From Primulina eburnea (taxonomy: Eukaryota > Streptophyta > Magnoliopsida > Lamiales > Gesneriaceae): DNA of 64,000 nt. This document shows positions 22,879 to 35,960 of this stretch, piece after piece (the first letter of the stretch is position 1; each line of letters starts with the position of its first letter). The DNA is taken from contig NW_027330829.1 of NCBI RefSeq assembly GCF_022965805.1, forward strand, positions 1 to 64,000. Reading direction: 5' to 3'. The notes beneath the pieces are model-generated. The model was not told the origin of the DNA. It searched no databases and was given only the letters and a program-made list of their open reading frames with translations. The position numbers were made by a program, and so were the translations under genes.

Positions 22879-25800
22879 CGGTTTTATGACAAGCTATAAA
22901 ATGTGCCATCTTAGAGAATCTATCCACAAAAACGAAAATAGAATCCCTCCCCTTCTTAGTCCTAGGCAACCCCAAAATAAAGTCCATAGAAATGTCAATC
23001 CAAGTTCTTTTTAAGAATAGCACGCAAAAGTGTTCCCAAAGTTCTATTGACAACTTCAGTTTGTCCATCCGTTTGAGGATGACAAGTAGTAGAAAACAAC
23101 AATTTTGTGCCAAGCTTAGGCCATAAAGTCTTCCAAAAGTAACTCAAGAATTTAACATCGTGACCAGAAAGAATAGTCCTAGGCATGCCATGCAACCTAC
23201 TGACTTCTCTAAAGAACAAATCCGCAATGTTTGAAGCATCATCGGTTTTATGACAAGCTATAAAATGTGCCATCTTAGAGAATCTATCCACAACAACGAA
23301 AATAGAATCCATCCCCTTCTTAGTCCTAGGCACCCCAAAATAAAGTCCATAGAAATGTCAATCCAAGTTCTTTTTAAGAATAGCACGCAAAAGTGTTCCC
23401 AAAGTGCTATTGACAACTTCAGTTTGTCCATCAGTTTGAGGATGACAAGTAGTAGAAAACAACAATTTCGTGCCAAGTTTAGACCATAAAGTATTCCAAA
23501 AGTAACTCAGAGAATTTAACATCGCGACCAGAATCAATAGTCCTAGGCATGCCATGCAACCTAACGACTTCTCTAATGAACAAATCCGCAATGTTTGAAG
23601 CATAATCGGTTTTATGACAAGCTATAAATGTGCTATCTTAGAGAATCTATCCACAACAACGAAAATAGAATCCCTCCCCTTCTTAGTCCTAGGCAACCCC
23701 AAAATAAAGTCCATAGAAATGTCAATCCAAGTTCTTTTTAAGAATAGCACGCAAAAGTGTTCCCAAAGTTCTATTGACAACTTCAGTTTGTCCATCCGTT
23801 TGAGGATGACAAGTAGTAGAAAACAACAATTTTGTGCCAAGTTTAGACCATAAAGTATTCCAAAAGTAACTCAAGAATTTAACATCGCGACCAGAAACAA
23901 TAGTCCTAGGCATGCCATGCAACCTACCGACTTCTCTAAAGAACAAATCCGCAATGTTTGAAGCATCATCGATTTTATGACAAGCTATAAAATGTGCCAT
24001 CTTAGAGAATCTATCCACAACAACGAAAATAGAATCCCTCCCCTTCTTAGTCCTAGGCAACCTCAAAATAAAGTCCATAGAAATGTCAATCCAAGTTCTT
24101 TTTAAGAATAGCACGCAAAAGTGTTCCCAAAGTGCTATTGACAACTTCAGTTTGTCCATCCGTTTGAGGATGACAAGTAGTAGAAAACAACAATTTTGTG
24201 CCAAGTTTAGCCCATAAAGTCTTCCAAAAGTAACTCAAGAATTTAACATCGCGACCAGAAACAATAGTCCTAGGCATGCCATGCAACCTTACGACTTCTC
24301 TAAAGAACAAATCCGCAATGTTTGAAGCATCATCGGTTTTATGACAAGCTATAAAATGTGCCATCTTAGAGAATCTATCCACAACAACGAAAATAGAATC
24401 CCTCCCCTTCTTAGTCCTAGGCAACCCCAAAATAAAGTCCATAGAAATGTCAATCCAAGTTCTTTTTAAGAATAGCACGCAAAAGTGTTCCCAAAGTTCT
24501 ATTGACAACTTCAGTTTGTCCATCCGTTTGAGGATGACAAGTAGTAGAAAACAACAATTTTGTGCCAAGTTTAGCCCATAAAGTCTTCCAAAAGTAACTC
24601 AAGAATTTAACATCGCGACCAGAAACAATAGTCCTAGGCATGCCATGCAACCTACCGACTTCTCTAAAGAACAAATCCGCAATGTTTGAAGCATCATCGG
24701 TTTTATGACAAGCTATAAAATGTGCCATCTTAGAGAATCTATCCACAACAACGAAAATAGAATCCATCCCCTTCTTAGTCCTAGGCAACCCCAAAATAAA
24801 GTCCATAGAAATGTCAATCCAAGTTCTTTTTAAGAATAGCACGCAAAAGTGTTCCCAAAGTTCTATTGACAACTTCAGTTTGTCCATCCGTTTGAGGATG
24901 ACAAGTAGTAGAAAACAACAATTTTGTGCCAAGTTTAGACCATAAAGTCTTCCAAAAGTAACTCAAGAATTTAACATCGCGACCAGAAACAATAGTCCTA
25001 GGCATGCCATGCAACCTAACGACTTCTCTAAAGAACAAATCCGCAATGTTTGAAGCATCATCGGTTTTATGACAAGCTATAAAATGTGCCATCTTAGAGA
25101 ATCTATCCACAACAACGAAAATAGAATCCCTCCCCTTCTTAGTCCTAGGCAACCCCAAAATAAAGTCCATAGAAATGTCAATCCAAGTTCTTTTTAAGAA
25201 TAGCACGCAAAAGTGTTCCCAAAGTTCTATTGACAACTTCAGTTTGTCCATCCGTTTGAGGATGACAAGTAGTAGAAAACAACAATTTTGTGCCAAGTTT
25301 AGCCCATAAAGTATTCCAAAAGTAACTCAAGAATTTAACATCGCGACCAGAAACAATAGTCCTAGGCATGCCATGCAACCTACCGACTTCTCTAAAGAAC
25401 AAATCCGCAATGTTTGAAGCATCATCGGTTTTATGACAAGCTATAAAATGTGCCATCTTAGAGAATCTATCCACAACAACGAAAATAGAATCCCTCCCCT
25501 TCTTAGTCCTAGGCAACCCCAAAATAAAGTCCATAGAAATGTCAATCCAAGTTCTTTTTAAGAATAGCACGCAAAAGTGTTCCCAAAGTTCTATTGACAA
25601 CTTCAGTTTGTCCATCCGTTTGAGGATGACAAGTAGTAGAAAACAACAATTTTGTGCCAAGTTTAGCCCATAAAGTCTTCCAAAAGTAACTCAAGAATTT
25701 AACATCGCGACCAGAAACAATAGTCCTAGGCATGCCATGCAACCTACGACTTCTCTAAAGAACAAATCCGCAATGTTTGAAGCATCATCGGTTTTATGAC

Positions 25801-26430
25801 AAGCTATAAAATGTGCCATCTTAGAGAATCTATCCACAACAACAAAAATAGAATCCATCCCCTTCTTAGTCCTAGGCAACCCCAAAATAAAGTCCATAGA
25901 AATGTCAATCCAAGTTCTTTTTAAGAATAGCACGCAAAAGTGTTCCCAAAGTTCTATTGACAACTTCAGTTTGTCCATCCGTTTGAGGATGACAAGTAGT
26001 AGAAAACAACAATTTTGTGCCAAGTTTAGCCCATAAAGTATTCCAAAAGTAACTCAAGAATTTAACATCGCGACCAGAAACAATAGTCCTAGGCATGCCA
26101 TGCAACCTACCGACTTCTCTAAAGAACAAATCCGCAATGTTTGAAGCATCATCGGTTTTATGACAAGCTATAAAATGTTGCAATCTTAGAGAATCTATCC
26201 ACAACACGAAAATAGAATCCCTCCCCTTCTTAGTCCTAGGCCTAGGCAACCCCAAAATAAAGTCCATAGAAATGTCAATCCAAGTTCTTTTTAAGAATAG
26301 CACGCAAAAGTGTTCCCAAAGTGCTATTGACAACTTCAGTTTGTCCATCCGTTTGAGGATGACAAGTAGTAGAAAACAAACAATTTTGTGCCAAGTTTAG
26401 CCCATAAAGTCTTCCAAAGTACTCAAGAAT

Positions 26431-26655
26431 TTAATCGCGACAGAACATAACATGCCATGCGATCCGCAGCATAAACAATAGTCCCTAGAGGATCCCCCAT
26501 CCAGCACCTAAACGACTTCTCTAAGAATAGCACAAATCCCGCAATGTTTTGAATGAACAACATCACGTTTTTATATGACAAGAGGTGCCATCTTAGAGAA
26601 TCTATCCACAACACAAAAATAGATCCCTCCCCTCTATCCAAAATAAGTCCCATTT
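26431..26655. other. Scrambled satellite unit at junction with copia LTR fragment
   Basis: Words of the monomer occur in roughly the right order but with many small indels and out-of-place pieces. For example, a GATCCGCAG string precedes AACAATAGTCC, and GGATCCCCCATCCAGCACC has no satellite counterpart. It spans about one unit and ends at the point where copia LTR sequence begins (CGGGTATGGATATCC). It looks like either error-prone, template-switching end joining or a low-quality consensus at an assembly join. No gene is seen. Confidence 0.7.
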
Positions 26656-27661
26656 CTCGGGTATGGATATCCTATGTGTTATCATGTGTATGTAGGTTGA
26701 AATCTCTGGCCAGAGTATGGTTGTAATTATGAAAGGTGTTTCATAGATTACACCATCGATGCAACTACGACATGACACATAGTATCGATTCATTGACAAC
26801 TCTCGATAAACCAATGGTTGTCGAATCGATCGGGATATATGAGTTGAAGGGACCGTACTGTACGCTAACCATAATTGAATGGTTCTTGCAGGCACTATCA
26901 TGTGATACCTAGGGAATCACGTAAGCGATGCTGCTAGGCGTTTAACGTGATTGGTTGGGTACTATCAGACTTGAGTTCTGACGTTCTTACTATCAAGAAG
27001 TTGATAAGTAAGAATGGAGCAATTGGGGTATGCTCGAATAAGGACATGTTTAGTCCGAATCACATGGAGATGTGAACCCACGGCTAGTTGTATCAATGAA
27101 CCATTGAGGGCCACACAAGTACTAGCTTTGTAAATCCCGATGAGAAGTAAAATAGTTCAATGTGTTGAACGGCTTATAAAGGAGTTTATAAGCGTAAGGA
27201 AAATTAGAAGTATGACTTCTATGAGAGAAATGTAAATTTTGATTTATGGAAGTGTTCCTAAATTAAAATTTGGCCAAGAGAATAATGTATTTGAAAATTG
27301 TGATTTTCATAAACATTATAATGGACTAAATTAAATTAATTAATTCAAGTGTTGAATTAATTAAACACTAGTGGGCCTTGTAGAGCCCAAATAATTAATT
27401 TAGTTCAAGTGTTGGATTAATTAAATAATATTGAGTCTTGTAGAGCTCAATTAAAATAATTATTTAAACTAGTGGGACTTGAGTAAATTCAAGTAATGTT
27501 TAAATAGTCTCAAATGTGTTTGAGATATTTAAATTTAGTCCAAAGTTTTTAATTTGATTAAAAACTATATAGTATGCATGCATGGGAGGTGAAGGGTTGG
27601 AGATTACTTTTGAATAAAATAATGGCATGGCATGCTACTTTTCACTTTTGCTTTTTGCAAC
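26656..27661 (+). mobile_element. Truncated Ty1/copia LTR fragment inside the satellite
   Basis: About 1.0 kb matches 60155-61237 of the copia LTR at the right end of the window, in the same orientation and with scattered small differences. It lacks the first ~620 bp and last ~456 bp of that LTR, the PBS and any internal region. It has no TG/CA ends and no target duplication. The right junction sits on GCAAC, shared between the LTR (TTTTTGCAACACC) and the satellite (GGCAACCCC), which suggests microhomology joining. The 81-bp tandem duplication of the other copy (60647-60808) is absent here. Confidence 0.9.
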
Positions 27662-29765
27662 CCCAAAATAAAGTCCATAGAAATGTCAATCCAAGTTCTT
27701 TTTAAGAATAGCACGCAAAAGTGTTCCCAAAGTTCTATTGACAACTTCAGTTTGTCCATCCGTTTGAGGATGACAAGTAGTAGAAAACAACAATTTTGTG
27801 CCAAGTTTAGCCCATAAAGTCTTCCAAAAGTAACTCAAGAATTTAACATCGCGACCAGAAACAATAGTCCTAGGCATGCCATGCAACCTAACGACTTCTC
27901 TAAAGAACAAATCCGCAATGTTTGAAGCATCATCGGTTTTATGACAAGCTATAAAATGTGCCATCTTAGAGAATCTATCCACAACAACAAAAATAGAATC
28001 CCTCCCCTTCTTAGTCCTAGGCAACCCCAAAATAAAGTCCATAGAAATGTCAATCCAAGTTCTTTTTAAGAATAGCACGCAAAAGTGTTCCCAAAGTTCT
28101 ATTGACAACTTCAGTTTGTCCATCCGTTTGAGGATGACAAGTAGTAGAAAACAACAATTTTGTGCCAAGTTTAGACCATAAAGTATTCCAAAAGTAACTC
28201 AAGAATTTAACATCGCGACCAGAAACAATAGTCCTAGGCATGCCATGCAACCTACCGACTTCTCTAAAGAACTAATCCGCAATGTTTGAAACATCATCGA
28301 TTTTATGGCAAGCTATATAATATGTGCCATCTTAGAGAATCTATCCACAACAACGAAAATAGAATCCCTATCCTCCCTTCTTAGTCCTAGGCAACCTCAA
28401 AATAAAGTCCATAGAAATGTCAATCCAAGTTCTTTTTAAGAATAGCACGCAAAAGTGTTCCCAAAGTGCTATTGACAACTTCAGTTTGTCCATCCGTTTG
28501 AGGATGACAAGTAGTAGAAAACAACAATTTTGTGCCAAGTTTAGACCATAAAGTATTCCAAAAGTAACTCAAGAATTTAACATCGCGACCAGAAACAATA
28601 GTCCTAGGCATGCCATGCAACCTTACGACTTCTCTAAAGAACAAATCCGCAATGTTTGAAGCATCATCGGTTTTATGACAAGCTATAAAATGTGCCATCT
28701 TAGAGAATCTATCCACAACAACAAAAATAGAATCCATCCCCTTCTTAGTCCTAGGCAACCCCAAAATAAAGTCCATAGAAATGTCAATCCAAGTTCTTTT
28801 TAAGAATAGCACGCAAAAGTGTTCCCAAAGTTCTATTGACAACTTCAGTTTGTCCATCCGTTTGAGGATGACAAGTAGTAGAAAACAACAATTTTGTGCC
28901 AAGTTTAGCCCATAAAGTATTCCAAAAGTAACTCAAGAATTTAACATCGCGACCAGAAACAATAGTCCTAGGCATGCCATGCAACCTACCGACTTCTCTA
29001 AAGAACAAATCCGCAATGTTTGAAGCATCATCGGTTTTATGACAAGCTATAAAATGTGCCATCTTAGAGAATCTATCCACAACAACGAAAATAGAATCCC
29101 TCCCCTTCTTAGTCCTAGGAAACCCCAAAATAAAGTCCATAGAAATGTCAATCCAAGTTCTTTTTAAGAATAGCACGCAAAAGTGTTCCCAAAGTTCTAT
29201 TGACAACTTCAGTTTGTCCATCCGTTTGAGGATGACAAGTAGTAGAAAACAACAATTTTGTGCCAAGTTTAGCCCATAAAGTCTTCCAAAAGTAACTCAA
29301 AATTTAACATCGCGACCAGAAACAATAGTCCTAGGCATGCCATGCAACCTTAGCGACTTCTCTAAAGAACAAATCCGCAATGTTTGAAGCATAATCGGTT
29401 TTATGACAAGCTATAAAATGTGCCATCTTAGAGAATCTATCCACAACAACGAAAATAGAATCCCTCCCCTTCTTAGTCCTAGACAACCCCAAAATAAAGT
29501 CCATAGAAATGTCAATCCAAGTTCTTTTTAAGAATAGCACGCAAAAGTGTTCCCAAAGTGCTATTGACAACTTCAGTTTGTCCATCCGTTTGAGGATGAC
29601 AAGTAGTAGAAAACAACAATTTTGTGCCAAGCTTAGGCCATAAAGTCTTCCAAAAGTAACTCAAGAATTTAACATCGTGACCAGAAAGAATAGTCCTAAG
29701 CATGCCATGCAACCTACGGACTTCTCTAAAGAACAAATCCGCAATGTTTGAAGCATCATCGGTTT
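27658..29765 (-). repeat. Satellite segment 2b (about 6 units)
   Basis: The array resumes with CAACCCCAAAATAAAG and runs to the A2 insertion. It includes variant units (for example 28261-28400, with indels AGCTATATAATATG and CCCTATCCTCCC). The last unit carries CTTAGGCC, CATCGTGACC and CCTAAGCATG, the same variant type as the unit left of A1. Confidence 0.95.
29761..29765. repeat. Target-site duplication of A2, left copy (GGTTT)
   Basis: GGTTT precedes the LTR start and recurs at 37545-37549; the intact satellite reads CATCGGTTTTATG. This differs from the TTTGA of A1, so the two insertions are independent. Confidence 0.97.
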
Positions 29766-31351
29766 TGTGACACCCCGATCCTCTTTTAAAATAAATACGC
29801 AGCGGAAATAAAATTTTCTCTTTAAAATATACGGAAGGAGTTTCAAAATACATTTCATCAATATCTTTACAAAATAAATACATGATCATTTAAATGACAT
29901 AACAAAAACAAAACATCATTCCTATGATCATGCCAAAATCCTCCTTCCAACGGTGTATGCATATGACCCCCGATCTACAGTCAACGTCCCGAGGCACCAC
30001 TCTGATCTGCATCACATGAAAATAACTGAAATGAGAATAAATCTCAGCAAGTGGAACTCTTATATAACAATGAACAATAACTCTGTAAAACATCTCTTTG
30101 AAATCATAAATACCATCAACTCTGAACTGTAAACTCTGAATATCAATAACATAGCAATAGCATAAAAATATGATGGTATTTCTCTTTTGCTCTGGGGATT
30201 GATATCAATAGTATCTCTGCTCTGGGGTGCTCGTATCCCAAATCGATATAAATACCGATAACTCTGAGGGATATAAGCCTATAGGCGATGATCATCTAAT
30301 ATTGCATGCAATCTCTGACTATGTATTTATCAATCCGAAAACATTTAAACTCTTCTCTGGTTTTAACAATCACTTTGAACTCTATATATCTCTTTGTATT
30401 CCCTTTAATCAATAATGAGACATACAATGCCTCCAATACATATAACAATACATACTATGGATCAAATGAAAGGGAATAACACAATAAACTCTTTGAAACA
30501 CATACATATATAATCATGTGAGCAAAAGGAATGAATTTCCACTTACAAACCACAACAAACACCTCAACTTAGCTCTTGATCACCACCTACAACAAATAAT
30601 CCACAAATAACACCAATATCAACTAAATATCCAAGATTACAAGCTAAATAATCCATAAATCCACATAAACAACCAACCTAAACAACTCTTAATTTACAAC
30701 CTTAACAGAATCGCACCAAAAGCTTACCCAAGCTTCCTAGCACCAAGGAGAACGTCGATCTCAAGTCGAAATTCCAAACAAACGCCTGAATCGAAGATAG
30801 GAAAGGAAAGAAATGACTAAAAACCCTAGAAATGGAGAGAAAAGTCGAGAATGGAGGAGAAAAGAAAGGGAAAGTATGGCCAACCACTCCAAAAAGTAGC
30901 TTAAAAACTCGCCCATACCTTCACCGCGGGTGCGCTCCTCTAAGCACCGCGGGTGCGCATGAGCTTTCGGCAGTCTCACAAAATTCCTGAACCACAGACA
31001 CCGCGGGTGCGGCGACTGCAAGCACCGCGGGTGCGCTACACACCGCGGGTGCGGTCACTGCATCACCGCGGGTGCGGTGATGCTACGGCCCTCCAACACA
31101 AAAACTGCACAGTACACCGCGGGGGCACTCCAGTTAAGAGCGCGGGTGCACTCAAGCCACGGCCAAGCACTATTCCCATGCAACTAAAATCGATCCGGAA
31201 CTCTGAAACGAACAACCAACATCAACTAACACCTCAAGACAATAAAACTAACAATACTATAGCCCATAAACACAACTCTAAACCTCTAATCAAATAACTC
31301 AAATAACAAACGAAACTTAAATCGTACCGTACACCGGGCTCGGCTATTACA
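29766..31351 (-). repeat. A2 3' LTR (left copy)
   Basis: 1586 bp with TGTGACACC...CTATTACA ends. It differs from the right copy at, among others, ATCAATATC/ATCAAATATC, GCGCTCCTC/GCGTTCCTC, GCGCATGAGC/GCGCTGAGC, AGTCTCAC/AGTCCAC and GGCGACTG/GGCACTG. Confidence 0.97.
30922..31165 (-). promoter_or_regulatory. GC-rich hairpin-repeat module in U3 of A2 3' LTR
   Basis: Same array of CACCGCGGGTGCG motifs as in A1. The first two copies are spaced by CTCCTCTAAG instead of CCAACACAAAG, which marks the A2 subtype. Confidence 0.7.
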
Positions 31352-31365
31352 ATCTCCCCCCCTTA
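31352..31365 (-). other. A2 polypurine tract
   Basis: Element-strand TAAGGGGGGGAGAT abuts the 3' LTR, identical to that of A1. Confidence 0.93.
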
Positions 31366-31391
31366 AGGGAATTTCGTCCGCGAAATTGACG

Positions 31392-34300
31392 TCACGGCAC
31401 GAACAACTCAGGATACTTCTCTCTTATCTCCTCCTCTGGTTCCCACGTAGCCTCCTCTAACAAATGGTTCCTCCAAAGAACTTTGACAATGCCGATCTCT
31501 TTGTTCCTCAGAACTCTAACTGTGCGATCCAGAATCTGAATCGGAATCTCTTGATACGTCAAATTCGGCGTCAAGTCCAATGGCTCATGGCGAAGAACAT
31601 GGGAAGGATCTGCAACATACTTCCTGAGCATCGAAACGTGAAACACATTATGAACTCTGTCAAGATCTGGAGGTAGGGCTAATCTGTAGGCTCGATCGCC
31701 AACTCTGTCCAATATCTCGAATGGACCAATAAATCTAGGACTCAACTTGCCCTTCTTACCAAATCTCATCACACCCTTGAGAGGTGCTATCTTCAGAAAC
31801 ACGTGGTCGCCAACCTCGAACTGCAAAGGTCTGCGACGAACATCTGCATAGCTCTTCTGTCTGGACTGGGCAGTCTTCATCCTTTCTCTGATAACAGCAA
31901 CAACATCAGCAGTCTGCTGGACCAACTCTGGTCCCAACATCTTCCTCTCACCAACCTCGTCCCAATACAAGGGAGACCTGCACTTCCTGCCATAAAGTGC
32001 CTCATACGGTGCCATGCCAATCGTCGCCTGGTAGCTATTATTATAAGTGAACTCAACCAAAGGCAACAAAGAATCCCAGCTACCTGGAAAGTCAATAGTA
32101 CACGCTCTGAGCATATCCTCAAGAATCTGAATGACTCTCTCTGACTGACCATCACTCTGAGGATGATAGGCTGTACTGAACGCTAATCGCGAACCCATAG
32201 CTCTGTGCAAACTCTTCCAAAACTCTGAAGTAAATCTAGGGTCACGATCAGACACGATCGACACAGGGACACCATGAAGTCTGACAATCTCTGCTATGTA
32301 GTCCTCGGCATACTGGTTCATCGAATACGTCGTCTTGACTGGAAGAAAGTGCGCTGACTTAGTCAATCTATCAACGATAACCCAAATAGAATTGAAACCT
32401 CTCCGCACTCTGGGAAGACCAGTCACGAAATCCATCGTAATATGCTCCCACTTCCACTGAGGAATCGGCAACGACAACAATGTCCCAGCAGGTCTCTGGT
32501 GCTCAATCTTCACCTGCTGACAAGTAAGGCACTGAGAAATGAACACGGCAACATCCTTCTTCATACCTGGCCACCAGTAGAGTCGACGAAGATCCTGATA
32601 CATCTTCGTACTGCCTGGATGAATCGAATACGGCGCGGTATGAGCCTCTGTCAGAATATCTCTACGAATATCATCGCCAACAGGAACACAAATACGACCT
32701 CTGAAAGTCACCAAACCATCACCATTCAAGGCGAACTCTGAATTACCTCTAATCTCTGCTCTATCTCTCAACTCTGTCAACTGAACATCAGTCGACTGCT
32801 CTCTACGGATCCTGTCCGTCAATGAAGATCGAATAACTAACGCTGAAAGACGAGCAATGGTGCCTGGAATCACCAGATCAATATCCTCTCTCTGCAAATC
32901 CATCAGCAACGGTCTCTGAATCAAAGAACTCAATGAAACACTCGACTTGCGGCTTAAAGCATCAGCCACAACATTCGCCTTCCCTGGGTGATAACTGATA
33001 GTCACATCGTAATCCTTGACAAGCTCTAACCACCTCCTCTGTCGCATATTGAGCTCTTTCTGCGAGAACAGATACTTCAAACTCTTGTGGTCTGTGAAGA
33101 TCTCACACTTTTCGCCATACAGATAATGTCTCCAAATCTTAAGGGCGAAAACCACAGCTGCTAGCTCCAAATCGTGCGTCGGATAATTCTTCTCATAATC
33201 CTTCAACTGGCGAGAAGCATAGGCAATGACCTTACCTCTCTGCATCAACACTGCACCGAGACCCTTCTTCGACGCATCGGTAAAGACCACAAAATCCTCT
33301 GAACCACTGGGCAATGCGAGAATAGGAGCTGACGTCAATCTATCCTTCAACTCCTGAAATGCGCTCTGGCAATCTATAGACCACTCGAACTTCACAGTCT
33401 TCCTTGTCAGATTGGACAATGGCAGGGCAATCTTGGAAAAATCCGAAATGAAACGACGATAATAACCCGCCAAACCAAGGAAACTGCGTACCTCTGAAAC
33501 AGTCGTAGGAATAGGCCACTTCTGAATCGCCTCTATCTTCATCGGATCAACAGCAATGCCATCCCTCGAAACGACATGGCCTAGAAAAGAAATCTGATCC
33601 AGCCAAAACTCACACTTCTTCAACTTAGCAAACAACCTCCGCTCTCTCAGCAACTGGAGAACAACTCTGAGATGCTCTGAATGAAGCTCTCTGGTCTTGG
33701 AATAGATCAAGATATCGTCGATAAAGACAATGACGAAGCTATCCAAATACGGCTTGAACACACGGTTCATCAGGTCCATGAAAACAGAAGGGGCATTGGT
33801 CAAACCAAAAGACATCACGAGAAACTCATAGTGACCATACCTGGTCCTGAAAGCCGTCTTAGGGATATCAGACTCCCTAACCTTCAACTGATAGTAGCCA
33901 GACCGAAGATCAATCTTCGAGAAAACAGTGGCACCCTGGAGTTGGTCAAATAGATCGTCAATCCGTGGCAACGGATACTTGTTCTTGATCGTCACTTTGT
34001 TGAGCTCTCTGTAATCGATACACAGACGCAAAGACCCGTCCTTCTTCTTAACAAATAGAACCGGAGCTCCCCAAGGCGAAGAACTCGGACGAATAAAACC
34101 CTTATCTAGAAGATCCTGCAACTGCGTCTTCAACTCTTTCATCTCGGTAGGAGCCATCCTATACGGAGCCTTAGAAATAGGAACCGTACCTGGAGCAAGA
34201 TCAATAACAAACTCTACATCTCTATCCGGCGGCAAACCCGGAACATCATCCTCAAACACATCCGCAAACTCCCTCACCACATCAATATCATCAATATTCA

Positions 34301-35823
34301 ACTTAATCAGTCTATCCATATCCACAACAGATGCTAGAAAAACATCACAACCTCTACACAATAGCCTCTCAGCATCAAGACACGAAATAAAAGGAAGGAC
34401 CAGCGAAGTACCTGAGCTGGCGAGAACTCCTCCCTGGCCATCATCTGCAAAAGTCACCGTCTTAGCAACGCAATCAATAACAGCACGATAGGTCGACAGC
34501 CAATCCATGCCAAGAATAACATCAAAGGCAACCATCGGGATCACAATCAAATCAGCAAAGACCTCTCGATCAACAAAACGAACGGGGCACGCATACACTA
34601 TGGAAGTCGGGCACAAAACATCTCCCGAAGGCAAAACAACACTAAGCTGGAGGGGAATAACAGAAGGAACTATACCCAAAGATCTCAAAAACAATTCAGA
34701 CATAAAAGAATGAGTAGCACCAGTATCAATCAAAGTAGTAGCTACTCTGCCTGAAATTAAAATGGAACTAGAGATTACAGAAGAATTACGATTAATACCT
34801 TCCTTAGTCATCGAAAAGATACGACCCTGCACCTTCTCCTGGCTAGCTCCCTTAGGACAATCTCTGGAAATATGGCCTGGCATGCCACAACGATAGCAAG
34901 AACGAGTGCCAAATCTACACTCTCCACGATGAGGTCTGCCACACTTGGGACACAAAGATCTCTCAGAATCAGACGGAGCAACTGGCACTGACGGTGGCCT
35001 AGGACTCTGATCCACCTTGCCCTTCCCCTTGAATCGATCTCTGCCACGCTGACCTGAACTCTGGCCTCTTTGAACACTAGCCTGGTGCCTCGCCTGTCTC
35101 TCCCTGGCGATATCCTTCTCGTCCTGCTCTGCTAGCAACGCCTTGGACACAATCTCCTTGAAAGTCACAGCCTTGGACATATTGATATCACGCCTGATCT
35201 CCGCTCTAAGGCCTCGAATGAAGTGAGCGCCTTTATCTTTATCACTAGTAGCAATGTACGGAGCAAAAAGGCAACCCTCCTCGAACCTGAGAATATACTC
35301 GTCCACATTCAAGCTCCCCTGACGAAGCTCCAAGAACTCTGTAACCTTCCTCGCTCGCAGTGCATCAGGAAAGTACTTGTCGTAGAAAAGCTCAGTAAAC
35401 TCAGACCACTTCAAAGTAGAAACATCAATGCCAACCTTGGTCGCATTCCACCACAAACGTGCAGCTTTAACCAGCATGAAAACAGCACAACTGATACGGT
35501 CTCTGTCCTCATAGTGGAGATGATCAAAAATCGCCTCCAAAGCCTTGACCCACTCTACTGCAGCTAAAGGATCGGAGCTGCCTGGAAACTCGGGTGGATC
35601 CATCCTCTTAAACGCAGAAAAGATAGCATCAGAACCAACTGCTAGCTGGAGCAACCTGCCCCCTACCTTGGCCTCTGCCCTGGCCTGCTCCTTGCAGTCT
35701 AAGCAACTGCTGGATCTGCTCACTGTGAACCTTAGCCTGCTCCTTCAGTAACTTGCCGAACTCGTCGACAACTCTCGAGGACGAACTATCCTCCCCCTCT
35801 GACGCCTTACGCTTAGGAGGCAT
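31392..35823 (-). pseudogene. gag-pol: A2 gag-pol polyprotein, frameshifted in gag
   Basis: From about A1-equivalent residue 61 onward the reading matches A1 almost residue for residue. All domains and catalytic residues are kept: CCHC knuckle, DTG, FIDD, RNase H, integrase SDRD and GQSE, and chromodomain-like tail. An extra G at about 35645 (GCTAGCTGG against GCTACTGG in A1) puts the start codon (35823, MPPKRK) out of frame after ~60 codons. The long frame can only open at an unrelated upstream Met at 35723. Visible substitutions include Ala to Val before the E-F-T-Y-N-N motif and E-E-E-I for E-D-E-M near the end. The break could be a real disabling mutation or a single-base assembly error. 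If real, the element would need gag from a relative such as A1. Confidence 0.93.
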
Positions 35824-35944
35824 CCTCTACTCTACAATGCTCACAAGACACCAATCAATACATAACAATAGATAGATGCAAAGAAAACATACCCGGACAG
35901 TTGAAAGTAGACGAAGTCATATGCATTGGTCCGAAGAAACACCG

Positions 35945-35955
35945 CTCTGATACCA
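35945..35955 (-). other. A2 primer-binding site (tRNA-iMet)
   Basis: CTCTGATACCA on the plus strand, five bases inside the 5' LTR, identical to A1. Confidence 0.95.
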
Positions 35956-35960
35956 CTAAA

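Larger units (their letters stand above)
21409..26430 (-). repeat. Satellite segment 2a (about 14 diverged units)
   Basis: Same 364-bp unit as segment 1, but with unit-to-unit differences: 363-bp and 364-bp variants, and alternatives such as GTATTCC/GTCTTCC, CCATCCCC/CCCTCCCC, GTGCTATT/GTTCTATT and ATCAATAG/AACAATAG. All units still read SG(R/H)D at the lost catalytic position. The first unit after A1 (TGTGCTATC, GCACCCAAAA, TTCCGAAAG, GAGAAGTAG) matches the first unit after A2. It ends in degraded sequence from about 26376. Confidence 0.95.

Noticed and set aside
26602..26901. Minus-strand frame of ~99 codons, also at 60142-60399
   Set aside because: It lies inside copia LTR sequence and contains no recognisable domain; its repetition reflects the LTR copy.
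26656..27661. Solo LTR of copia in the satellite
   Set aside because: Both LTR ends are missing and no target duplication is present, so it did not arrive as an intact LTR that later became solo at this place.
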